A DNA stretch of 64,000 nt from Saprospiraceae bacterium (GCA_030729925.1 JANQWK010000099.1:62001-126000), one strand, 5' to 3'. Counted from the first letter of the stretch, positions 49,632-59,677 are shown. The notes: generated by a model from the sequence alone, not told the origin. Program-made: numbers and translations.

Positions 49632-52600
49632 ATGCAATCGCTTTTTTTGTCCGGAAGTATCTTCCTTTCGTTCTTTTTTGCAGGCATCACAACAATTCTG
49701 ACAGCCCAATCGGGTCCACCCAAAGACCTGGTGCAGCGATACTTGCAAGAAAAGGCAATTAGTTGGAAATTACAAGCATCTGATATCAGCGATATACGGA
49801 TTCGCGATACCTATACCAGCACCCACAATGGTGTCACGCATGTGTATATCAACCAACGGTACAGGGGTATTGACATCCACAATGCCATCAGTGGTTTGCA
49901 CTTTCTGCCTTCCGGTAAGTTGGCGTATGCCACCAATGGTTTTTACCCTGCTGCCGAGACAGCGGTAAATGCAACCCAACCAATTCTTTCGCCGCTTCAA
50001 GCCATTAATGCGGCAGCAGACGCTTTTTTGCTGCCCAATCGCCAGCCCCTGCTGCTCCGGGAGCAGCTTTCCGAGCATACCTGGGTGTATGAGTCTGCAG
50101 AACTTTCCAGACGGCCTATAACCGTCAACCTGGTCTATCAGCCGGTTCGGAATGGAAGCGAAACGAGTCTGCGACTGGCTTGGGATCTGGCGATAGACTT
50201 TCGGGAGACCTCCGATTATTATGCTTTCCGCATAGATGCCCTTAATGGGGAGGTGCTTGAGCGATATAACTGGACCCAATACTGTAGCCCGGATCGCATG
50301 CACGACCACCCTGAAATGGAGTTTTGTCCAGACGAAGCGGGCTCAGCTACTGCCCTGCCTTCGGCAGACCAGGCTGCTTACCGCGTTTTTCCGCTGCCGC
50401 TGGAAAGTCCGGACGAAGGAGCAAGACAACTTGTCGTAAACCCGGCTGATCCTATTGCCTCACCCTACGGTTGGCACGACACAAATGGCAATCCAGGGCC
50501 TGAGTTTACCATTACCCGGGGCAACAACGTGCATGCCTTTCCGGATGTATTGGACATTGATAAGTCGAACGGCGATGAACCCAACGGCGGCCAGGATCTT
50601 CAATTCGATTTTCCGTTTCTGCCCGAGAGCGAACCCTCTGCTTATCAGCTAGCATCGGTAACACAATTGTTTTATGCCACCAACTACATGCACGATGTGG
50701 CCTATTACTACGGTTTTGACGAAAAAGCAGGCAATTTTCAACAAAACAATTATGGCAAAGGAGGCATTGGCAATGATTTTATTTCTGCACATGCACAGGA
50801 TGGCTCCGGCACCAATAACGCCAATTTTGCCACCCCCCCGGACGGCTCCAGTCCCCGCATTCAAATGTATCTCTGGGAGGCCGAGTCCGGCAAACTCCTC
50901 GAAATCACCGAGCCTGCTCCCTTGAGAGGAAAAATTGAAACCGGCACCGCCGCATTTGGCAAACAAATAGACACCGTAGCTATTGTTGGCCTCGTGGCAG
51001 AGGCTTTCGACAACACGCCCGATCCGGATAAAGCCTGCAAAACCATCGTCAATGCTTCCGCCGTAGCAGGAAAAGTGGCGATGGTCAACAGAGGCTTGTG
51101 CTTCTTCGAAGAAAAAGCCAAAACTGTGCAAGCAGCCGGCGCTATTGCGCTGATTATATGCAATTTTGAAGAGAGTGTAGTGGGAATGGCCGATGTACCC
51201 GAAGTGACCGATCCCAACATCCCCGTAGTGAGTTTAAAGGCTTCGGATTGTCAAAGAATACGAATTGCGCTGAAAGAGGGGGATGTCAAGATTCAGTTGC
51301 GACAAACACCCAGAACGGGGCCTGCCCAGTTGGATGGAGGATTCGATAACGGCATCATCGTCCATGAGTTTGGCCACGGTATTTCTACCCGACTTACAGG
51401 AGGCCCTTCGACTTCCAACTGCCTCGATAACGACGAACAGATGGGCGAGGGTTGGAGCGACTTTTTTACCCTGGTGATGACGAAAAAACCCGGGGATGCA
51501 GGTACCAGACCCAGACCTATCGCCAATTATGTGGTGCGGGGCGGCCAAAACGGCACCGGTATCCGACGTTTGCCCTATTCTACCAATCTATCCGTCAACG
51601 GACAATCCTACGATCAAGTTATCGGTACTACCGCCCCCCATCCCCTGGGAGAGGTCTGGACAGCCGTGCTCTGGGATCTGTACTGGGCTTTTGTGGAAAC
51701 TTACGGATGGGATGAAGATATCAAAAATGGAAGCGGGGGCAACAATATGGCCCTGCAATTGGTATTTGATGCCCTCAAACTGCAGGAATGTAACCCTGGT
51801 TTTGCCGACGGCAGAAATGCCATTATTGCTGCTGATATTATCAACAACGGCGGCGTTAACGAGTGTCTGATCTGGGAAGTATTCGCCAAGAGGGGTTTGG
51901 GCTGGAGCGCCGAACAAGGAAGCAGGTTCAACAGGAACGATGGCAGGGAGGCCTTCGATCAAAAGCCCGAATGCATCCAGGAGCTGAAGATCGAAAAAGC
52001 TGTCACGCAGACCATCAAAGCAGGAGATACGATATATGTCACCCTCACGGTTACCAACCACAAAACTTCCGATCTTTCTGACCTGGCCATTACCGACCGT
52101 ATCCCTGAAGGCTGCAGTTTTGTAGAAAATTCCCTGAAAGGAACCGCCGATTATACGATCAAAGAGGGAAGTTTGACCATCGTTCTGGATCAATTGGCTA
52201 CTTTGGATACCCGCAGTTTCACCTATGCCATGAAAAGTGACCCGGATATGCGCTCACAAAGCCACTTTTTCGATGATATGGAGAATGGGGACGGACAGTG
52301 GCTCTTCGATGCCCTGGAAGGCCTGGACATCTGGCAAATCGTGGATTCTCTGAGCTACAGCGGAAAACATGCCTGGCAGGTTCCCGGTACACCGAAAGAA
52401 AATGATCAGGTGCTGTTCAACCTGGAGCCTCATGTGGTGACAGGCCAACAGCCCGTGTTGCGCTTTTTCCACCGATACGATTCCGAACCCGGTATGGATG
52501 GGGGTATCCTACAGATTTCGGTGGCAGGCACCAATTACTGGCAGACGGTCACTGACGATAAAATTTTCCGGGGCAGCTACAGAGGTACCATTGCCTACAA

Positions 52601-53186
52601 CACCTTTGCGATACCCGACCTGCGCAGCTTCTGGGGCGATAGCAAAACATATATCCCGACTTATGTTGACCTGAGCGATTACATCGGACAACCTATCTAC
52701 TTCCGCTTCCGCTATGGTTCAGACGATGATACGGCAAACGATAATCCGCTCAAAAGTGACGGCTGGTACCTCGACGATGTGGAAATCCTGGATTTGTTTC
52801 AATACAGCACAGAGGCTTGTATATCGAGTGCATCGGGTGAGCGCGCCTGCCATACGCCCGATTTCAGAGGTACGGTTGTGGATCCGGCAGGTCTTTCGAC
52901 TTCCACCGACGACAAAAAGCTGCTGAGAAATCCTGTTGCATTGGCCAAGATCTTCCCCAACCCCATTGGCAATGAGCTTTACCTTCAGTTTGTCAACCCC
53001 GAGACTACCGACATTGTAGTGAGATTGTTCTCCTCCAGCGGCGTTCTCCTGGAATCTCTGGTCGTCCAGGAAGCCAGAACAGGTTTGCGCACGCGCATAG
53101 ACACAGAAAGTCTTCCTGCCGGTATTTATTTTGTGACCCTGCAATCCGGCAACGGAATGCAAACCCAAAAAATAGTGAAGCCTTAA
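49632..53186 (+). CDS. T9SS-secreted M36 (fungalysin-like) metalloprotease
   Basis: The 1184-residue protein has a signal peptide, an FTP-type propeptide (YINQRYRGIDIHNAISGLHF) and a catalytic M36 domain. The zinc site is HEFGH (H578, E579, H582), with the third ligand E606 in MGEGWSDFF. A PA (protease-associated) domain lies before it (about residues 450-560). After the catalytic part come beta-sandwich modules and a C-terminal T9SS sorting domain (KIFPNPIGNELYLQF, ESLPAGIYFVTLQSGNG). It is secreted and probably degrades proteins outside the cell. Confidence 0.95.
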   Translation: MQSLFLSGSIFLSFFFAGITTILTAQSGPPKDLVQRYLQEKAISWKLQASDISDIRIRDTYTSTHNGVTHVYINQRYRGIDIHNAISGLHFLPSGKLAYATNGFYPAAETAVNATQPILSPLQAINAAADAFLLPNRQPLLLREQLSEHTWVYESAELSRRPITVNLVYQPVRNGSETSLRLAWDLAIDFRETSDYYAFRIDALNGEVLERYNWTQYCSPDRMHDHPEMEFCPDEAGSATALPSADQAAYRVFPLPLESPDEGARQLVVNPADPIASPYGWHDTNGNPGPEFTITRGNNVHAFPDVLDIDKSNGDEPNGGQDLQFDFPFLPESEPSAYQLASVTQLFYATNYMHDVAYYYGFDEKAGNFQQNNYGKGGIGNDFISAHAQDGSGTNNANFATPPDGSSPRIQMYLWEAESGKLLEITEPAPLRGKIETGTAAFGKQIDTVAIVGLVAEAFDNTPDPDKACKTIVNASAVAGKVAMVNRGLCFFEEKAKTVQAAGAIALIICNFEESVVGMADVPEVTDPNIPVVSLKASDCQRIRIALKEGDVKIQLRQTPRTGPAQLDGGFDNGIIVHEFGHGISTRLTGGPSTSNCLDNDEQMGEGWSDFFTLVMTKKPGDAGTRPRPIANYVVRGGQNGTGIRRLPYSTNLSVNGQSYDQVIGTTAPHPLGEVWTAVLWDLYWAFVETYGWDEDIKNGSGGNNMALQLVFDALKLQECNPGFADGRNAIIAADIINNGGVNECLIWEVFAKRGLGWSAEQGSRFNRNDGREAFDQKPECIQELKIEKAVTQTIKAGDTIYVTLTVTNHKTSDLSDLAITDRIPEGCSFVENSLKGTADYTIKEGSLTIVLDQLATLDTRSFTYAMKSDPDMRSQSHFFDDMENGDGQWLFDALEGLDIWQIVDSLSYSGKHAWQVPGTPKENDQVLFNLEPHVVTGQQPVLRFFHRYDSEPGMDGGILQISVAGTNYWQTVTDDKIFRGSYRGTIAYNTFAIPDLRSFWGDSKTYIPTYVDLSDYIGQPIYFRFRYGSDDDTANDNPLKSDGWYLDDVEILDLFQYSTEACISSASGERACHTPDFRGTVVDPAGLSTSTDDKKLLRNPVALAKIFPNPIGNELYLQFVNPETTDIVVRLFSSSGVLLESLVVQEARTGLRTRIDTESLPAGIYFVTLQSGNGMQTQKIVKP

Positions 53187-53193
53187 GGGGCTG

Positions 53194-54357
53194 CTAATCC
53201 CGCTGATAAAACCGCTTGCCAGTCCTCCCCATTTTACGGAGCAGAGGGCTGCAGCGGTAGCGGTCTTCCAAATATTCACCATGCAGGCGATCGAGGGTAT
53301 TGACACAGTGTTGGATCCCCGACTCATCCGCCCAAGCCAGCAGTCCTTTGGGATAATTGACCCCACGAGTCATGGCAAGATCAAGATCATCGCGGCTTGC
53401 AATCCTTAAATAGAGGGCGTCCGCTGCCTCGTTGATCAGCATACAAATCACCCGCCAGGCAATGGCCTTGCCCAGTTCCGGATCCTTTACAGGTTCAGGG
53501 CGGACGGCATCCGGGTGGTAATCGTAAAAACCCCGACCCGCTTTTCTGCCCAAAAAACCGGCATCAACCAGTCGTTTCTGTGCAAAAGAGGGGCGATAAC
53601 GAGGATCGAAGAAAAAAGCCTCAAACACGGATGCGGTCACCGCGTAATTGACATCGTGCCCGATATAATCCATCAACTCAAAAGGTCCCATCCGAAATCC
53701 ACCGATTTCCTTCATCGCCCAGTCTATAGTAGCCATATCTGCCAGTCCTTCCTCAAATATCCGGATAGCCTCGCCATAAAACGGACGGGCCACGCGGTTG
53801 ACGATAAACCCGGGCGTATCCTGAGCAACTACCGGCACCTTACCCCAGGCAACCATCTCCTGCTTCACCACCTCCACCAGCGCAGGATCGGTTTGCAACG
53901 CAGGAATCACCTCTACCAATTGCATCAGTGGAGCCGGATTAAAAAAGTGGATGCCCAAAACGCGGGAAGCCTGTTTACAGGAAGCTGCGATTGCGGTAAC
54001 CGACAGCGAAGAAGTATTGGAAGCCAATATAGCATCCGGGGGAAGCAAATTTTCCAGGGCAGCAAACAATTCTTTTTTTACCGACAGGTTTTCTACCACC
54101 GCCTCTATCACCCATGCAGCATCGCGCAGATCCTCGAAGACAGGGGTAAAGCGAATGCGGGTCAACAGTGCATTAGCGGCTTCCGCAGAGCGGGTACCTT
54201 TTGCCACCAGGCGCTCCAGCACCTTTGCCATCTGCTTTTCCGCCTTGTCCAACATTTCAGGGGATTTATCGAAGACCACCACCTGATGTCCGGCTTCTGC
54301 AGCCACCTGGGCGATACCTGCGCCCATGGCGCCCGACCCTACAATTCCAATAATCAT
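53194..54357 (-). CDS. 3-hydroxyacyl-CoA dehydrogenase
   Basis: The 387-residue protein has an NAD-binding N-terminus (IIGIVGSGAMGAGIAQVAAEA), the NTSSLSVTAIAASC segment and LGIHFFNPAPLMQLVEV with the catalytic His. It then has FIVNRVARPFYGEA and a second C-terminal 3HCDH domain (GVNYPKGLLAWAD). Such two-domain enzymes oxidise 3-hydroxyacyl-CoA in beta-oxidation; the overall form resembles PaaH-type enzymes, which oxidise 3-hydroxyadipyl-CoA. It converges on the fungalysin gene with a 7-base gap. Confidence 0.93.
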   Translation of the reverse strand: MIIGIVGSGAMGAGIAQVAAEAGHQVVVFDKSPEMLDKAEKQMAKVLERLVAKGTRSAEAANALLTRIRFTPVFEDLRDAAWVIEAVVENLSVKKELFAALENLLPPDAILASNTSSLSVTAIAASCKQASRVLGIHFFNPAPLMQLVEVIPALQTDPALVEVVKQEMVAWGKVPVVAQDTPGFIVNRVARPFYGEAIRIFEEGLADMATIDWAMKEIGGFRMGPFELMDYIGHDVNYAVTASVFEAFFFDPRYRPSFAQKRLVDAGFLGRKAGRGFYDYHPDAVRPEPVKDPELGKAIAWRVICMLINEAADALYLRIASRDDLDLAMTRGVNYPKGLLAWADESGIQHCVNTLDRLHGEYLEDRYRCSPLLRKMGRTGKRFYQRD

Positions 54358-54381
54358 ACTATACTTTTTTTAAAGCCCCCC

Positions 54382-54744
54382 TTACTCCAGGGAGCCTGTT
54401 GTCAGTTCTATCGAAGCCCGCGCCACCTTATGTCCCAGCGGCGGATGCAGTTTGCTTACCTTAATCCGGGTGCCCTGCACCTGAGGAAACTGCTCGTGAA
54501 GGCGTTCGGCGATACGGAGGGCAATCGTCTCGATCAGTCGGGTAGGCTCTTTCAACTCGGCATAACAGATATGATGCACGAGTTCATAATTGACCGTTTG
54601 AAACAGATCATCGCGGGTAGCGGCCCACGTAATGTCCACATCCAGAAACACATCCACCTCAAAATCGTTGCCCACCAACTGCTCTTCTTCGTAAAAACCA
54701 TGTCCTGCGCGAAAGTACATCCCTTCCAGACCGATCATTGCCAT
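54382..54744 (-). CDS. folB: dihydroneopterin aldolase
   Basis: The start at 54744 (MAMIGLEGMYFRAGHGFYEEE) gives a 120-residue protein of standard length. FRAGHGFYEEEQLVGNDFEV is the FolB N-terminal signature. TVNYELVHHICYAELKEPTRLIE covers the substrate-binding Tyr/Glu region, and KLHPPLG holds the catalytic Lys. FolB converts dihydroneopterin to 6-hydroxymethyl-dihydropterin in folate synthesis. It lies 24 bases behind the hydroxyacyl-CoA dehydrogenase start, in the same direction. Confidence 0.93.
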   Translation of the reverse strand: MAMIGLEGMYFRAGHGFYEEEQLVGNDFEVDVFLDVDITWAATRDDLFQTVNYELVHHICYAELKEPTRLIETIALRIAERLHEQFPQVQGTRIKVSKLHPPLGHKVARASIELTTGSLE

Positions 54745-54769
54745 AATTTGGTATTTTTGTTGTCTTCTG

Positions 54770-54777
54770 CAAAAGTA
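54770..54777 (-). promoter_or_regulatory. -7 element for folB
   Basis: TACTTTTG on the minus strand matches TAnnTTTG and lies 25 bases before the chosen start. The -33 region is poor. Confidence 0.35.
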
Positions 54778-54903
54778 CAAAGCCCCGGTTTGGGTTATGG
54801 AAAATTAGCAGGCCGGGATGCAAAAAAAAATTTGTTTTCCCGGAAATCCTTACTTTTACGGCAAATATTTATCCTAACCAGTTGGTCCAAAATAATTTGA
54901 TTC

Positions 54904-56094
54904 ATGAAAAAGCAAGTTAAGGAAGACAGGTTTCAGGGGCACGACTATTACAACATAGACGCGCTGCTGCACGACGACCACAAAATAGCCAGGGACGCCG
55001 TGCGCTCCTGGGTAAAACAGGAGGTAAGTCCGATTATCGAGGCGTATTCCGACAAAGCCGAGTGTCCGGTGCACTTGTTTAAAGGTCTTGCAGAAATAGG
55101 CGCCTTCGGCCCTAGTCTGCCCGAAAAATACGGCGGAGGAGGAATGGATGAAATTGCCTATGGCATCATCATGCAAGAATTGGAGCGAGGCGATTCCGGT
55201 ATCCGTTCCATGGCTTCTGTGCAGGGATCCTTGGTCATGTATCCCATCTACAAATTCGGTTCCGAAGAACAGCGCATGAAATACCTCCCCAAACTGGGTA
55301 GCGGTGAGTTCATCGGTTGTTTTGGACTAACCGAGCCCGACCACGGTTCCAATCCTTCCGGCATGGTGACCAATATCAAGGACGACGGCGATGCCTACAT
55401 CCTCAATGGAGCCAAGATGTGGATTACCAACTCACCCGTAGCGGATATCGCTGTGGTGTGGGCGAAAGATGAAAGTGGCGTGGTGCGCGGATTGATTGTC
55501 GAAAAAGACATGAAAGGGTTTTCGGCGCCAGCCATCCACGGCAAATGGTCGCTGCGGGCTTCGATTACAGGAGAGCTGATCTTCGAGGATGTGCGGGTGC
55601 CCAAAAGTAACGTACTTCCGGGTGTAAGCGGTATGAAAGGACCGCTTTCCTGTTTGTCAAAGGCCAGATACGGCATAGCCTGGGGAGCGATCGGAGCTGC
55701 GATGGATTGCTACGATTCGGCACTCCGATACAGCCAGGAGCGCAGTCAGTTTGGCCGACCCATAGGGCAGTTTCAGCTGACGCAAAAAAAACTGGCCGAG
55801 ATGATTACCGAGATCACCAAAGCACAGTTACTGGTCTGGCGACTGGGCGTACTGGCCAATGAAGGCAATGCCACTCCGGCACAGATTTCCATGGCCAAGC
55901 GCAACAATGTTGCCATGGCACTGGATGTAGCAAGAGAAGCACGGCAAATTCACGGCGGTATGGGGATTACCAACGAATATCCCGTCATGCGCCACATGAT
56001 GAACCTGGAAACGGTATTGACGTACGAGGGCACCCACGATATTCACTTGTTGATTACCGGAATGGATGTAACCGGACTAAATGCCTTTTCTTAA
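54904..56094 (+). CDS. acyl-CoA dehydrogenase, glutaryl-CoA type
   Basis: The 396-residue flavoenzyme has the glutaryl-CoA dehydrogenase-like pattern: GDSGIRSMASVQGSLVMYPI, CFGLTEPDHGSNPSGM, KMWITNSPVADIAVVWAK and the C-terminal LTYEGTHDIHLLITGMDVTG with the catalytic Glu. Glutaryl-CoA dehydrogenases oxidise and decarboxylate glutaryl-CoA to crotonyl-CoA in lysine and tryptophan breakdown. The Arg of RSMASVQ is the residue that binds the distal carboxylate in that subfamily. It is transcribed alone and ends at a hairpin. Confidence 0.92.
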   Translation: MKKQVKEDRFQGHDYYNIDALLHDDHKIARDAVRSWVKQEVSPIIEAYSDKAECPVHLFKGLAEIGAFGPSLPEKYGGGGMDEIAYGIIMQELERGDSGIRSMASVQGSLVMYPIYKFGSEEQRMKYLPKLGSGEFIGCFGLTEPDHGSNPSGMVTNIKDDGDAYILNGAKMWITNSPVADIAVVWAKDESGVVRGLIVEKDMKGFSAPAIHGKWSLRASITGELIFEDVRVPKSNVLPGVSGMKGPLSCLSKARYGIAWGAIGAAMDCYDSALRYSQERSQFGRPIGQFQLTQKKLAEMITEITKAQLLVWRLGVLANEGNATPAQISMAKRNNVAMALDVAREARQIHGGMGITNEYPVMRHMMNLETVLTYEGTHDIHLLITGMDVTGLNAFS

Positions 56095-56106
56095 GATATG
56101 TATTCC

Positions 56107-56133
56107 GAGAGCCGGCGCTACGGCCCGGCTCTC
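56107..56133 (+). terminator. hairpin behind the acyl-CoA dehydrogenase gene
   Basis: GAGAGCCGG (56107-56115) and CCGGCTCTC (56125-56133) form a perfect 9-base stem with a 9-base loop, 12 bases after the stop. The following CTCCCTCTTTT is only weakly U-rich. Confidence 0.7.
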
Positions 56134-56263
56134 CTCCCTCTTTTGGTCGCTATCCCCTTATTGAACCCATAAAAAAAAGTTTCTGGCAGGTCAACGCTTG
56201 ATGGCTTGCTTCATTTTTCTTAACTTACCGCAAGAGAAAACAAAACACAAAACAAGTGCCGAC

Positions 56264-57424
56264 ATGCGTGTATTCAAAGTTATAGTATTGCTAATTGGCT
56301 GGTTCGCCTATTCTCCCTTCATCCTGGCACAAACAGCGGACACGATTACGCTGGCCAATCCTTCTTTCGAGGATATTCCCCGACACAGCCATGCTCCCCG
56401 CGGATGGTATGATTGTGGTTTTTCGACGGAGTCGCCCCCAGACATTCAGCCTAGCGGATTCAGTGTTACCAAAGCTGCCAAGGACGGAAATACCTATCTG
56501 GGTATGGTCGTGCGCGACAATGACACCTGGGAGTCTATTTCACAGCAGTTGAGTACCCCACTGGTCGGCGGTCAGTGTTATGAGTTTTCGATTTCTCTCT
56601 GCCGCTCTGAGCTATACCTAAGCCCCAGCCAGATGACTGGCAGGGAGGCGAACTATACCACGCCTGCCCGGTTCAGGATTTTCGCCGGAACGGATTACTG
56701 CGAAAGAAAGTTCTTGCTGGGCGAAACCAAAGAGATCATCAGTACCCGCTGGCTGGAGTACAATTTTGTCTTCGAGCCGGATGCCAATTATACCCACATC
56801 GTGATCGAGGCCTTTTTCAAAACCCCTACCTTGTTCCCCTACAACGGCAATGTATTGGTGGACAATGCCTCCAAAATTGTTCCAATCCCCTGTGATGAGC
56901 CTGAAGAAGAGATCGTAGCAGAGACGCCTGCTCCGGCACCGGCTCCCAAACAGGATACCCCTGCTCCCGCACCTCCCCCGGTAGCCGTTCCCGCACCTGT
57001 GACCAAGCCCGCTGCTCCCAAAGCGGAGAGCAAGACTTCTCTGGCAGGGCTGAAGCGCTCCCAGCTCAGAGCAGGTCAGACGATTCGGCTCGACAACCTG
57101 TATTTTGACGCAGATAGTTCGATTATCCGCAAGGAGTCTTATCCCCTCCTCAATGATATCTATGCCTTTATGGCAGAAAACCAGGATGTAGTGGTCGAAA
57201 TTGGCGGTCATACCAATGGGGTACCCCCGGATGAATACTGCGACCGACTCTCTTCTTCCAGGGCAAAGGCGGTCGCGCAGTACCTTACTCAAAAGGGAAT
57301 AAACAGTGCAAGGCTGCAATACAAGGGTTATGGCAAGCGCAAACCGATCTTCTCCAACGAGACGCCCTATGGCAGGGAAAAAAACCAGCGCGTAGAGATC
57401 AAAATTCTCAGTATTGACGGGTGA
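56264..57424 (+). CDS. OmpA-family outer membrane-associated protein
   Basis: The start at 56264 gives a signal peptide (MRVFKVIVLLIGWFAYSP, ending ILAQ). The first 230 residues form a beta-rich domain with TLANPSFEDIPRHSHAPRGW, reminiscent of carbohydrate-binding-like modules. A Pro/Ala linker follows (PAPAPAPKQDTPAPAPPP). The last 120 residues are an OmpA C-terminal peptidoglycan-binding domain: LDNLYFDADSSIIRKESYPL, IGGHTNGVPPDEYCDRLSSS and GKRKPIFSNET. It should tether the envelope to peptidoglycan. Its 3' end overlaps aroA by 17 bases. Confidence 0.9.
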   Translation: MRVFKVIVLLIGWFAYSPFILAQTADTITLANPSFEDIPRHSHAPRGWYDCGFSTESPPDIQPSGFSVTKAAKDGNTYLGMVVRDNDTWESISQQLSTPLVGGQCYEFSISLCRSELYLSPSQMTGREANYTTPARFRIFAGTDYCERKFLLGETKEIISTRWLEYNFVFEPDANYTHIVIEAFFKTPTLFPYNGNVLVDNASKIVPIPCDEPEEEIVAETPAPAPAPKQDTPAPAPPPVAVPAPVTKPAAPKAESKTSLAGLKRSQLRAGQTIRLDNLYFDADSSIIRKESYPLLNDIYAFMAENQDVVVEIGGHTNGVPPDEYCDRLSSSRAKAVAQYLTQKGINSARLQYKGYGKRKPIFSNETPYGREKNQRVEIKILSIDG

Positions 57425-58658
57425 TGTCAAACCCGATCTGCTGCAAGTCTTCCCAGAAAGCAGGATAGGATTTGCCCACTACGGCAGGTTCGTGAATGCG
57501 AATGGGATGCTGCATGGCCAAAGGTGCGAAGGCCATCGCCATACGGTGGTCTTCGTAAGTCTGAAATTCAGGCACTGCTTGCCATACTGCGTGTCCCTGC
57601 ATATCAAAGCGCTCTTTTCCCTCCGCCAGGAGCTGTACCCCTACCTTAGCCAATTCCGTTTTCAGCGCCAGGATGCGGTCGGTTTCTTTGATGCTTAGGG
57701 TTTCCAAGCCGGTAAAAGTAGCCGGAACGCCCAATCCGGCGCATACCACTGCCAGCGATTGAGCCAAATCCGGACAGCGCAAAAAGTCTTGCTGAAAGTG
57801 CCCGGGTAAGGGTTGAGTGCGCTTCTCTAACAGGACCCCGTCTGCATTAAAGCTGGACTCCACTCCAAATGCCTCCATCATCTTCACTAACACCGCATCT
57901 CCTTGTGTACTGGAAGCAAAAAGTCCGTTGAGTTGCAGGTGCACCTCCGGTGAAAAAGCAGCCATCGTGTAATAATAGGAAGCTGCCGACCAATCTGCCT
58001 CTACCGTAAAATCCTTTGCCTGATAATCCTGAGGAGCGATCGTGATCGTATTCCCATCCCAATCGTGTTGCACCCCAAAATAAGCCATCAGCGCCAGGGT
58101 CATTTCAATATATGGTCGGGACACGATCTTTCCCTCCAGCTCCAGGACAAGGCCCTGGGGCAACACGGGAGCGATCATCAACAGTGCAGAAATATACTGA
58201 CTACTGGTGTTGGCAGGAATGCGGACTCGGGCTGTACGCCCAAAATCCAGGCCGGGCGCACCAATTTGCAAAGGCGGATAGCCCTCCTTTTCAAGGTAAG
58301 TAATATTGGCTCCCAAACTGCGCAGGGCATCCACCAACAAACCAATAGGTCTGTTTTTCATTCGATCCGACCCTGTGAGCACCTGCTCGCCCTCCTGCAA
58401 AGACAAAAAGGCCGTCAAAAAACGGAAAGTCGTGCCAGCCGGGCCTGCATCGCGCACAGGATCCTCCGTTTCCAGCAAGGTATGCAGCAAGCGGGTATCA
58501 TCTGCGGCGGCAAGTTTGTGCACCGCAAAGGGTTCCTTGCACAAGGCCCTTATGATCAATACCCTGTTGCTAATGCTTTTGGAGCCTGACAAATGCACCA
58601 CCCCATTCAGGGGTTGTGGAGTGCGGTACAAAGAAATGGCGGAAGGATGCTTGTGCAT
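57408..58658 (-). CDS. aroA: 3-phosphoshikimate 1-carboxyvinyltransferase
   Basis: The 416-residue protein shows EPSP synthase motifs: LNGVVHLSGSKSISNRVLI, DAGPAGTTFRFLTAFLS and KETDRILALKTELAKVG with YEDHRMAMAFAPLA. The ATG at 58658 is chosen over an upstream TTG. The enzyme transfers enolpyruvate from PEP to shikimate 3-phosphate. It lies 29 bases behind phoH in the same direction. aroB is elsewhere in the window, on the opposite strand. Confidence 0.95.
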   Translation of the reverse strand: MHKHPSAISLYRTPQPLNGVVHLSGSKSISNRVLIIRALCKEPFAVHKLAAADDTRLLHTLLETEDPVRDAGPAGTTFRFLTAFLSLQEGEQVLTGSDRMKNRPIGLLVDALRSLGANITYLEKEGYPPLQIGAPGLDFGRTARVRIPANTSSQYISALLMIAPVLPQGLVLELEGKIVSRPYIEMTLALMAYFGVQHDWDGNTITIAPQDYQAKDFTVEADWSAASYYYTMAAFSPEVHLQLNGLFASSTQGDAVLVKMMEAFGVESSFNADGVLLEKRTQPLPGHFQQDFLRCPDLAQSLAVVCAGLGVPATFTGLETLSIKETDRILALKTELAKVGVQLLAEGKERFDMQGHAVWQAVPEFQTYEDHRMAMAFAPLAMQHPIRIHEPAVVGKSYPAFWEDLQQIGFDITRQY

Positions 58659-58687
58659 ACGCAAAAAATTAGGATTTGGCCGACAAG

Positions 58688-59677
58688 TTATTCTTCTTCT
58701 TCCGCCTTTTGAAGCTTCTTCCGCATTTTTTCATCAGAAGCTTCATACGCACGGATAATTTCCTTCACCAGGCGATGGCGCACCACATCATCTGCATTCA
58801 AATAAATGGTACTGATTCCATCTAAGGGTTCGAGCAAGTCAATAGCCCTTTTTAGCCCCGATTTTTGGTGAAAAGGCAGATCTATCTGAGACAAGTCGCC
58901 GGTGATGATACACTTTGCGCTGGGACCAAGTCGGGTCAGAAACATTTTAATCTGCATCGTAGAACAGTTCTGTGCCTCATCCAGGATGATAAATGCATTA
59001 TCGAGGGTCCTTCCCCGCATAAACGCCAGGGGTGCAATCTCGATCACACGCGTCTGCATGAAATGCTCCAATTTGTCCATGGGTAGCATGTCATCCAAGG
59101 CATCGTAGAGCGGGCGCAGATACGGGTCAATTTTTTCCTTGAGGTCGCCGGGCAAAAAACCCAGACTCTCCCCTGCTTCAACCGCAGGCCTTGTAAGGAT
59201 AATCTTTTTGACCAGCTTATTTTTCAATGCCTTTACTGCCAGCGCGACAGCAGTATAAGTCTTCCCGGTACCTGCGGGTCCCACGGCAAAAACAATGTCG
59301 TTCGCATCTGAGGCATCAATCAGTTTTTGCTGGTTGATGGTTTTTACCTTAATCTGCTTTCCGGCTCTGCCGTAAATAAGCGTTTTGCCTGAAGCTCCGG
59401 TGGACAAGTGCGTATCGAAAGGATTCTGATCGTTGAGCACATCTTCCACCATTTGCATGGGTAACTCTTGGTTTTCTTTCAGCAGGCGAACCATCAGTTC
59501 GAATCGCGACTTGGCCTTCTGGGCAATTTTTTTTTCACCTGCAATCTTGAGGTGATGTCCGCGGCTCGTAATCTGCAGGTCGGGAAAGGCCTGTCTGAGG
59601 GCATTCAGTTTGACATTATTCTGCCCGAATAATTCTACGGGATCCACCCCGTCAATAGTCAAGATAATCTCGCTCAA
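58688..59677 (-). CDS. PhoH-family ATPase
   Basis: The TTG at 59677 (SEIILTIDGVDPVELFG) is chosen because homologues begin this way and no ATG is near; a TTG 36 bases upstream is an alternative. The 329-residue protein has a KH-like N-terminus and a PhoH ATPase domain with Walker A FAVGPAGTGKTYTAVALA, Walker B AFIILDEAQNCST and TRLGPSAKCIITGDLSQ. PhoH-like proteins are implicated in RNA metabolism and the stress response. The gene precedes aroA and may be cotranscribed. Confidence 0.93.
   Translation of the reverse strand: MSEIILTIDGVDPVELFGQNNVKLNALRQAFPDLQITSRGHHLKIAGEKKIAQKAKSRFELMVRLLKENQELPMQMVEDVLNDQNPFDTHLSTGASGKTLIYGRAGKQIKVKTINQQKLIDASDANDIVFAVGPAGTGKTYTAVALAVKALKNKLVKKIILTRPAVEAGESLGFLPGDLKEKIDPYLRPLYDALDDMLPMDKLEHFMQTRVIEIAPLAFMRGRTLDNAFIILDEAQNCSTMQIKMFLTRLGPSAKCIITGDLSQIDLPFHQKSGLKRAIDLLEPLDGISTIYLNADDVVRHRLVKEIIRAYEASDEKMRKKLQKAEEEE

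Noticed and set aside
53515-54900. A 461-residue plus-strand frame
   Set aside because: It lies opposite the hydroxyacyl-CoA dehydrogenase and folB genes, and its residue composition (Cys/His/Gln-rich) is that of a shadow frame.
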